A stretch of 64,000 nucleotides of DNA from an uncultured Allomuricauda sp. (GTDB lineage: Bacteria > Bacteroidota > Bacteroidia > Flavobacteriales > Flavobacteriaceae): positions 1 to 64,000 of the forward strand of contig NZ_CANMOO010000003.1 in assembly GCF_947499585.1 (NCBI RefSeq), written 5' to 3'. The position numbers were made by a program, and so were the translations under genes. The notes below the pieces were generated by a model. That model did no database searches and was not told where the DNA came from. It saw only the letters and a program-made list of their open reading frames with translations. Positions 38,623 through 45,122 of the stretch are shown piece by piece; position 1 is the first letter of the stretch; each line of letters starts with the position of its first letter.

Positions 38623-39473
38623 CGGTTTTCGTTTTCAACTTAACGAGAGCAATTGGTGCTTTTAGTAAGATTGTGAAAGGAGCAACTTTGATGTTCGTTT
38701 TCAGTTGCACAATAGCATCTTGCCAATCTAAAAAGCCTGTTTTTTTAAATGAATCTGCTATTCAGTTGGCACCTCCAATGGTGCATGTGGATTCTTTACT
38801 TTTTAGAAACTCAGCATTGATGAACATAGATTTGGCTTATGACAATACAATTCTTCGATATACAACGGATAGAAGCGGTGTCACAGAAAATTCTCCCCGT
38901 TACAAATCGCCTTTAAAATTAAAGGCTACAACCCATTTAAAGGTAAAGGCTTTTCATGAGGATTTTAAACCAAGCGATGAACAAGAGTTGGTTGTCCGAA
39001 AAATGAGCAAAGATATTTCAAAGGCTAAAGTAAATATTAGCCCAGAACCGAATGAAAATTATAAGGGAAGCGGGGCAAATTCCTTGATTGATGGCCTTAA
39101 AGGAACCGTCAACTTCAGAAATGGAGGAAAATGGTTAGGTTTTCAGGAAAATGAAATTGTTGTTGACCTTAATTTCCCAGAACCCACGTTCGTGGAAAAT
39201 GTAATTGTAAGTGTGCTACAAGATCAAGGGTCATGGATTTTTTCACCAGCATCCATCAGTATTAAATCTGCAAAGGGAGACATTGGAGCTATTGAATTGG
39301 AGAGTAGTGCTGAAGCGAACAGCAAGACAATGGATTTTATTGAGATCCCCGTCCAAAAAGAGAAATATAACGAATTGACCATAACCATTTCATCTTTAAA
39401 GGAAATCCCTGATTGGCATCAAGGTAAAGGAACGCTGCCCTGGGTATTTGTAGATGAGATTATTGTTGAATAA
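38619..39473 (+). CDS. Lipoprotein with Fn3-like and discoidin-like domains
   Basis: I chose the ATG at 38619, which overlaps the NHL stop as ATGA; the frame is open to 38577 but that would overlap further. The 284-residue product has an extended leader with a lipobox at VFSC or IASC. Residues about 55-130 look like a chitobiase-C-terminal/Fn3-associated domain (LRYTTDRSG, LKATTHLKVKAFHEDF). The rest looks like a discoidin-type binding domain (GTVNFRNGGKWLGFQENEIVVDLNF, ending WVFVDEIIVE). The same two-domain module closes the next gene. Binding to a polymer or to a partner of the operon is inferred. Confidence 0.75.
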   Translation: MTVFVFNLTRAIGAFSKIVKGATLMFVFSCTIASCQSKKPVFLNESAIQLAPPMVHVDSLLFRNSALMNIDLAYDNTILRYTTDRSGVTENSPRYKSPLKLKATTHLKVKAFHEDFKPSDEQELVVRKMSKDISKAKVNISPEPNENYKGSGANSLIDGLKGTVNFRNGGKWLGFQENEIVVDLNFPEPTFVENVIVSVLQDQGSWIFSPASISIKSAKGDIGAIELESSAEANSKTMDFIEIPVQKEKYNELTITISSLKEIPDWHQGKGTLPWVFVDEIIVE

Positions 39474-39486
39474 ATAAAAGCTAATA

Positions 39487-41532
39487 ATGCAGTTAGGAAA
39501 TTTACATCCCTTATTTGTCCATTTGCCCATAGGGATTTTGGTCTTGGCATTCTTAATGGAGCTCTATTACTATAAAAAACCGGCTCCAAAAGATAATGGG
39601 ACCATTCTATTTGCTTTGGGCATTGGTGCTTTGAGCGCATTATTTTCTATAGGGTCTGGCTGGCTGTTGGGTGATAATGGAGGATATGATGAAGAGCTAC
39701 TTTTTAGACACAGGTGGATTGCTGTAGCTTTTTCTGTAGGAGCTTTGTTACTGTTTTTCCTCAAAAAATCTGTTAGTAGCTTAGCTAAAAAATCATATTT
39801 TCCAGTTTTTGTTTTAGTGTTGATTCTTTTGACGTTGACAGGGCATTTTGGCGGAAGTCTTACTCATGGCGAAGACTTTTTATTTGAGGAAGCTTATGAG
39901 GAACCTGTAATAGAAGATATAGAACAAGCGGCCGTGTTCTCCGAGGTTATTCAACCTATTTTTCAACAAAAATGCGTTAGTTGCCATAATAGTGGAAAGG
40001 CAAAAGGAGGATTGTTGCTTACCTCAAAAAAGGAACTATTGGCAGGTGGAGATTCAGGATCACTTCTCGATTCGTTAGAACAAGAAAAGATGTCTTTGCT
40101 AATGCATCGTCTTCATCTTCCTATTGCTGATAAAGAACATATGCCACCAAAAGGGAAAGTACAACTTACTGCTGAAGAAGTGCTTTTATTGAATTGGTGG
40201 ATGAAGAACGAGAATTGTTTTGATTGTGTGGTAAAGAATTTACCTGCTGATGAAAAGTTGGATGCCGTATTGGCTTCATTGGAAAAGGATACCTCTGTAA
40301 AAGCATTAATTGCTGAAAAAGTGGATAATGTGCCTTTGGAGTTCATCAGCACCTTATCTCAAAATAATATTTCTGCACAATTGGCTTCAGAGGAAGTTCC
40401 CCTATTATCCGTTAATTTTTTAAAACGGAAAAATCTTAGCGAGGAGGACTTTGATCTGCTTAAACCATATAGGGATAATATTGTCGAAATCAATTTAGGG
40501 CATACCAATTTAACCGATGAATTGGCCAAGAAACTAAAACAGTTTAAACACCTTACCAAGCTTCAGTTGCAGAATACGGAAATAACCAATGCAATTGTGC
40601 CCATGCTCAGTGGTTTCGAATTTCTAGAATCGCTAAATCTTTATGGTTCGGAGCTAGATGATTCAGCTCTTAGCGCATTTACAGCTTTGCCCAATTTAAA
40701 AAGCCTTTATGTATGGCAAACCAAGATGACCAAAGATGGGCTTTCTGAGTTTCAGAAACAGAATGAAGCAATTTTGGTACAAAGTCAGGTAGCAGATAGT
40801 GTTTTTGCATCAAGTACTTTGACTCCGCCCACCATCCTTGCGGATCAAGAAATTTTTAAGGACTCTGTAAAAGTATCCATTGAGCAATATTTTGAAGGAG
40901 CCAAGGTGTATTACATAACAGAAAATTCAAAAAACGACACTATACCAAAGGAATATTCAGAGCCATTTTATCTTACAGAAACTTCTACTTTAAAAACATA
41001 TGCCACTTCTGACAATTGGGAGCCTAGTTTGGTAAGTACGGCACATTTCTTAAAAAACCAGGTGGAAGTCAGTAATATCACATTAGCTGGAACCCCACAT
41101 CCAAAATATAAAGCTCAAGGTGGTAAAACACTTATGAATCTAAAACGAGGGACAACTAATTTTGTTGACGGTAATTGGGTGGGATATGAAAGTCAGCATA
41201 TTACTGCAACCATAGAATTTAAAGAACAGACCACAGTATCGAATATCTCCGTAGGGAGTCTTTCCATACCAACTAGTTGGATTTTCTTTCCTGTAGGCTA
41301 TACCGTTTGGGGTTCAACAGATGGGAATAATTTTAGAAAAATAAAGACCATAAAACTGCCAAAGCCAGAACCTAGCATTGATATTGAACGCATGGCTTAC
41401 AATATTGCCTTTGATCCTATTTCACTAAAAAAGATGAAGCTTTTTGTTGAAAGTCCATTGAAGAATCCTGATTGGCATATTGAACCTGGAGGCAATAGTT
41501 TTATTTTCTTGGATGAATTAGTCTTTAATTAG
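39487..41532 (+). CDS. Membrane protein: DUF2231-like, c-type cytochrome, LRR and discoidin-like module
   Basis: A 681-residue mosaic. Residues 1-125 form about four membrane helices with HPLFVHLPIGILVLAFLMEL, typical of DUF2231. A PSCyt1-like heme segment follows with CVSCHN (Cys 163 to His 167) and HMPPKGKVQLT. Next comes a short leucine-rich-repeat stretch (about 280-440: VEINLGHTNLTDELAKKL, LTKLQLQNTEITN, LESLNLYGSELDD). The end repeats the Fn3-like plus discoidin-like module of the preceding gene (GTTNFVDGNWVGYESQ, ending FIFLDELVFN). It probably places a heme and binding modules on the outer face of the inner membrane and could pass electrons to the operon's other cytochrome. Last gene of the operon. 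Confidence 0.85.
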   Translation: MQLGNLHPLFVHLPIGILVLAFLMELYYYKKPAPKDNGTILFALGIGALSALFSIGSGWLLGDNGGYDEELLFRHRWIAVAFSVGALLLFFLKKSVSSLAKKSYFPVFVLVLILLTLTGHFGGSLTHGEDFLFEEAYEEPVIEDIEQAAVFSEVIQPIFQQKCVSCHNSGKAKGGLLLTSKKELLAGGDSGSLLDSLEQEKMSLLMHRLHLPIADKEHMPPKGKVQLTAEEVLLLNWWMKNENCFDCVVKNLPADEKLDAVLASLEKDTSVKALIAEKVDNVPLEFISTLSQNNISAQLASEEVPLLSVNFLKRKNLSEEDFDLLKPYRDNIVEINLGHTNLTDELAKKLKQFKHLTKLQLQNTEITNAIVPMLSGFEFLESLNLYGSELDDSALSAFTALPNLKSLYVWQTKMTKDGLSEFQKQNEAILVQSQVADSVFASSTLTPPTILADQEIFKDSVKVSIEQYFEGAKVYYITENSKNDTIPKEYSEPFYLTETSTLKTYATSDNWEPSLVSTAHFLKNQVEVSNITLAGTPHPKYKAQGGKTLMNLKRGTTNFVDGNWVGYESQHITATIEFKEQTTVSNISVGSLSIPTSWIFFPVGYTVWGSTDGNNFRKIKTIKLPKPEPSIDIERMAYNIAFDPISLKKMKLFVESPLKNPDWHIEPGGNSFIFLDELVFN

Positions 41533-41560
41533 CTTGGTTACATGTAAACTTTATAAATAG

Positions 41561-41591
41561 AAAACGGCCCAATAGGGCCGTTTTGTTTTTT
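41561..41591. terminator. Bidirectional terminator between convergent genes
   Basis: A perfect 10-bp stem AAAACGGCCC / GGGCCGTTTT (41561-41570 with 41575-41584), a 4-base loop, and a T-rich tail on the plus strand. It ends the five-gene operon. On the minus strand the tail is weaker but still T-rich, so it may also serve the YegP-like gene. Confidence 0.88.
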
Positions 41592-41626
41592 ATATCAGAT
41601 ATGATATAAGAGATGTTATAAAACAA

Positions 41627-41956
41627 CTATGAATTGTCCTCAACCGAAGCATCGGGAGCATTACTTTTTACGGAAGCAACCCCATTCTCCATGGCAGATA
41701 CGCTGGAGTACATTTCACTTGCTCCAATAACTTGTCCGTTAGAAGCTTTTAAATTAAAATAAGGGCTACCGTCTTTTGCTGTTTTTTTGTCAAACCTATT
41801 GTCGTCTTGAGAATTGGTTCTTACAGACGCAATACCATTCTCGCAAGCAGGCTTGGTAGTATATGCCTCGCTACTTAAAATAACTTGACCATTGTTGGCC
41901 TTTAAATTAAATCTGAACTGTCCAGATTTGTCTTTCTTTATTTCAAATTTACCCAT
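41627..41956 (-). CDS. YegP-family protein with two DUF1508 repeats
   Basis: I chose the ATG at 41956 (MGKFEIKKDKSG), which gives 109 residues, the usual length of this family; the frame remains open to 42079, but the extra hydrophobic stretch is not part of known relatives. Two tandem DUF1508 units are seen: FRFNLKANNGQVILSSEAY with ENGIASVRTN, and YFNLKASNGQVIGASEMY with ENGVASVKSN. The protein is small, cytoplasmic and of unknown function. It converges on the five-gene operon over a shared terminator. Confidence 0.88.
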   Translation of the reverse strand: MGKFEIKKDKSGQFRFNLKANNGQVILSSEAYTTKPACENGIASVRTNSQDDNRFDKKTAKDGSPYFNLKASNGQVIGASEMYSSVSAMENGVASVKSNAPDASVEDNS

Positions 41957-42142
41957 GGGATTATGTTTTAATTGCACTAAAACTAAGTTTTTTATTAAAA
42001 ATATGCTAATCATGCATAGTAAATAATAAGAAACAACGGTAAATAAAAAGGCACTCAATACTTTTGAGAACTCTTCCATAATCTAAGTAGGCCAAACGTT
42101 TTACAAAATTATTCTGGTTTCCAACGCCTGTAAAATTGACGC

Positions 42143-42174
42143 ATGTTACATATACGAAAGCTTATGTTACATAT
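42143..42174. promoter_or_regulatory. Pair of 11-bp direct repeats, candidate regulator site
   Basis: ATGTTACATAT occurs at 42143-42153 and again at 42164-42174, a spacing of exactly 21 bp or two helix turns, on the same face of the DNA. It lies about 130 bases before the collagen-like gene, in the 346-base gap between that gene and the YegP-like gene. Direct repeats at this spacing are characteristic of LytTR-type regulators, and two LytTR pairs lie in this window. A second symmetric element, GTTCTA / TAGAAC, sits downstream near 42223-42242. Regulator identity is inference. Confidence 0.4.
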
Positions 42175-42302
42175 CAAATAAAGACCCAAAACACCTCAGA
42201 CTACTTTTACCCTGTTCTGTGATTGTTCTATTTCCGAGTAGAACAATAAATAGTAGGAAACTCCCCCATTAATCTATAATTGTTAATGTTAAAACACTAA
42301 TT

Positions 42303-42932
42303 ATGAAAAAATTGAATGGAATTTCAAAATTGTTATTACTCGCTTTATTGATTGGGTTGGGAGGATGCTCCGCAGAGGATGGCGCTGTTGGGCCACAAGG
42401 ACCCCAAGGTGCTTCAGGTGAAAATGGGTCTCAAGGAATTCAGGGAGAACAAGGGGTTCAAGGAGAGCAAGGAATACAAGGTGCAGATGGAGAGGATGGC
42501 AATGCCAATGTAATCTATTCCGATTGGTTCTTTCCTGATTGGAATGAATTTGATGCTCCAAGAGCTAAGCGAATGATAGTTACGGATCCTGAATTTGGGC
42601 AGAATTATGATGATGGTGTAATTCTCTTTTATTGGATTACCAATAACGGATCTACATTTCTTGTTCCTTGGAATTCATATAGTACAATTACTGGAGCTTT
42701 AAATATTTCACGATCAATGAATGTTAGAGGTACATCTGGCGATGTATGGATAACCATTAGAAGATATGATCGAGATTTTGAAACCAGGGATACGTTTGGG
42801 CAGTTTGAGGGCATTATCTATAATCGACTCCGCTATGTCATAATCCCGGGCAATATAAATGTAAGTGGAAAATCAGCATTGGACTACAACGATTATGAAG
42901 CTGTAAAAGCATTTTACAACCTTCCAGATTAA
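42303..42932 (+). CDS. Collagen-like (Gly-X-Y) lipoprotein
   Basis: A 209-residue lipoprotein with lipobox GLGGC (Cys 22). Residues 27-66 are about 14 uninterrupted Gly-X-Y triplets rich in Gln, Glu and Pro (GPQGPQGASG, GEQGVQGEQGIQG), a collagen-like triple-helix stalk. A globular C-terminal part of about 140 residues has no recognised domain (SDWFFPDWNEFD, NISRSMNVRG). A trimeric stalk holding a C-terminal head away from the outer membrane is the natural reading. It precedes the papain-like gene by 26 bases and is probably co-transcribed with it and with the lipocalin-like gene. Confidence 0.88.
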   Translation: MKKLNGISKLLLLALLIGLGGCSAEDGAVGPQGPQGASGENGSQGIQGEQGVQGEQGIQGADGEDGNANVIYSDWFFPDWNEFDAPRAKRMIVTDPEFGQNYDDGVILFYWITNNGSTFLVPWNSYSTITGALNISRSMNVRGTSGDVWITIRRYDRDFETRDTFGQFEGIIYNRLRYVIIPGNINVSGKSALDYNDYEAVKAFYNLPD

Positions 42933-42958
42933 TAACCAAAACCAAAAAAATAGATCAG

Positions 42959-44545
42959 ATGAAAAATCTCATTATAATATTTGGATCAATTGTATTTGGA
43001 TTCCAGGGCATAGGTCAAACTAAAAAGATGACCTCGTTTAAACCTGAACAGCATGGATTCAAATTCAACAATACTTTTAAAAACATTTTTGTAGACGCTC
43101 TAGATTGGAGAACGGGAGGGTTATGTGGAGGTATGGTATACTCAGCTTTGGATTATTACAATACTCGGGGTAGATCAATTCCTAAAACTAGTTACAGGCC
43201 TACAGAAGGAAGTCCCTTGCAACGCTACTTGTATGATCGCCAAGTGACATCGCTTACTTCTAACCTAGATAAATGGGGCGAACTTGGTTTTAATCCTGAC
43301 GGCGCTCGCAACAGTGAGTTTTTCAATTGGGGCATTGAGAATAAAAGAGGCAGTAGAATTAATGAATTACGCTCTTATATAGACCGCGGTATTCCTGTGC
43401 CTTTAGGAATGCAAAGTGTGGGAGAGGAGGAGTCAGATCCGGGCAATCATCAGATATTGGCCATTGGTTACGATTTTGGCTCAGCGCAAGATATTGCCAA
43501 TGGCAGTTATAAACGTAAAATGAAAATTTATGTTTATGATCCAAACTTTAAAGGGAGCATAAAAACCATGGTTCCCAACTTTGAAGAGGAAACATTTTAT
43601 TACCTAGAAAACCCCAAAAAGAGATGGCGAACTTATTTTGTCGATAGAAATTATCGTGCTAAATCTCCAGCACGAATCTCACTTACAGATTATCCAAACG
43701 ACAGAAAAATACATGAGCTTGTAATTGAATTTGGCGTGGGAGGAGATGATTTACGAGGGGGCAATGACAATCTGAACCTTACTATTAATTATCACGGTGC
43801 TTCACCCCAAAGGATATACAATGTCAACAAAGGGAATAAATGGATAGATAATTATTCCCAGTATATCACAATTCCTCTTAAAACCCCTGTTGCTTCAAAT
43901 AAGATAAAATCGGTACAGTTGAATACCATATCCGGGAGCGATAATTTCAATCTAAATGGTTTAAAAGTAAATGCCAGAGGATATAATGTGAACAAACGAA
44001 TCTATGAAAAGTTAGGTGCTCCACTAAAACGCTTTACAGGGAAAGACAAAGTTTTTAGAGCAATTATCAATCCTAACCCTCCCACAATTGCGCGTACTGC
44101 ATCTAACCCTAGAACTGGTGGAACCGGAGGTAAACTTCCCCCTATTAGTAGAAAGAAAATCGATAAACTAAGATTGTGGCTACGAACAGGTGATGACGAT
44201 TTAAGAGGGGGTAATGACAATCTGAATATTGTGGTTCATTATAGGAATGGAAGAAAGCAAGTTGTGAACAATGTAAATAAAGGAACGCGATGGCCAGACA
44301 AAAGTTTAAACTCGGTAGATGTTACCCTTAATAATAACATCTTCAATTTATCGGAAATCTCGCAAGTAGTGCTGCAAACTACATTTAGGGGAGGTTCTGG
44401 AGGGGATAATTGGAATCTCAACGCCATACGAATAGAAGCACGTAAAGGAGGAGAAGCCATAGGAGATTACTATAAAAGAGGGAATGATAAGACCACATTG
44501 CACAGGTTTACAGACAAGAAAAGAACCTTTACCGCAAGGAGATAA
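42959..44545 (+). CDS. Secreted protein with papain-like N-terminus and two DLRGGNDN domains
   Basis: A 528-residue exported protein with signal peptide ending in QGIGQ. Residues 40-230 have the order Cys 56 (GLCGGM), His 164 (GNHQILAIGYD) and Asp 194 (YVYDPN), as in papain-like or C39-like cysteine peptidases. The second half holds two copies of a roughly 120-residue domain (about 250-369 and 402-527). Each starts with a beta strand and GxDDLRGGNDNLN, has NVNKGxxW in the middle, NLNxxxxxAR after it, and ends KRFT or HRFT then a basic strand. I do not recognise this domain. An exported peptidase, toxin-like enzyme or peptidase-fold binder is possible; activity is untested. It lies between the collagen-like and lipocalin-like genes. 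Confidence 0.8.
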   Translation: MKNLIIIFGSIVFGFQGIGQTKKMTSFKPEQHGFKFNNTFKNIFVDALDWRTGGLCGGMVYSALDYYNTRGRSIPKTSYRPTEGSPLQRYLYDRQVTSLTSNLDKWGELGFNPDGARNSEFFNWGIENKRGSRINELRSYIDRGIPVPLGMQSVGEEESDPGNHQILAIGYDFGSAQDIANGSYKRKMKIYVYDPNFKGSIKTMVPNFEEETFYYLENPKKRWRTYFVDRNYRAKSPARISLTDYPNDRKIHELVIEFGVGGDDLRGGNDNLNLTINYHGASPQRIYNVNKGNKWIDNYSQYITIPLKTPVASNKIKSVQLNTISGSDNFNLNGLKVNARGYNVNKRIYEKLGAPLKRFTGKDKVFRAIINPNPPTIARTASNPRTGGTGGKLPPISRKKIDKLRLWLRTGDDDLRGGNDNLNIVVHYRNGRKQVVNNVNKGTRWPDKSLNSVDVTLNNNIFNLSEISQVVLQTTFRGGSGGDNWNLNAIRIEARKGGEAIGDYYKRGNDKTTLHRFTDKKRTFTARR

Positions 44546-44574
44546 TTCAAAACATAACCATTAAGAAATATATT

Positions 44575-44988
44575 ATGAAAACAATAAAAACAATTAGTAT
44601 TCTAGGCCTTTTATTTTTGTCGTTCGCCTGCAGCGATAATAATGATGATGACGATTTATCGGAAATGCAGAAAACAGAAAATTTACTGACTTCGGGCAAA
44701 TGGTATCTAGAATCAAAAACACCTGATGATTTTTCAGCCTGTGAAAAAAATGGCTCCCTTCAATTTAATGATGATGGTTCAATAGTACAGGAAAACTTTG
44801 AAGAAAATTCGGGGACTTGTGAGTTAGAAGAAACTGCCACAGCTACTTATACCTTAAGTGGCTCGTCTTTGGAAATTACGTTTGGTTCTGATGTTATTTC
44901 AGCAACTATTAATAGTATTACTGCAAGTGAGTTATCACTAACAGACTCAAGTGGAGATATCATTATACTTGATAAAACACAGGGTTGA
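44575..44988 (+). CDS. Lipocalin-like lipoprotein
   Basis: A 137-residue lipoprotein with lipobox SFAC (Cys 19), followed by an Asp/Asn-rich linker. The remainder resembles the lipocalin-like domain of Bacteroidota: LLTSGKWYLES, then beta strands with SLQFNDDGSIVQ and ATYTLSGSSLEI, ending SLTDSSGDIIIL. Such proteins probably bind a small hydrophobic ligand, but none is known here. It follows the papain-like gene by 29 bases and is likely the last gene of that operon. Confidence 0.8.
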   Translation: MKTIKTISILGLLFLSFACSDNNDDDDLSEMQKTENLLTSGKWYLESKTPDDFSACEKNGSLQFNDDGSIVQENFEENSGTCELEETATATYTLSGSSLEITFGSDVISATINSITASELSLTDSSGDIIILDKTQG

Positions 44989-45122
44989 TTTATTGGCAAC
45001 GTTAAAATTTGCAGTATACCTGTTTAGAGGGATATAAAAACAAATTGGATTTTTAAGATGTTTCTATTTACGTGATGAAAAATCAAATTTTGTATCTTTT
45101 TGGAGTAACCTCACTAAGCAGT

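Noticed and set aside
42080-42302. Coding region in the gap before the collagen-like gene
   Set aside because: No ORF of plausible content; the gap holds direct repeats and a symmetric element.
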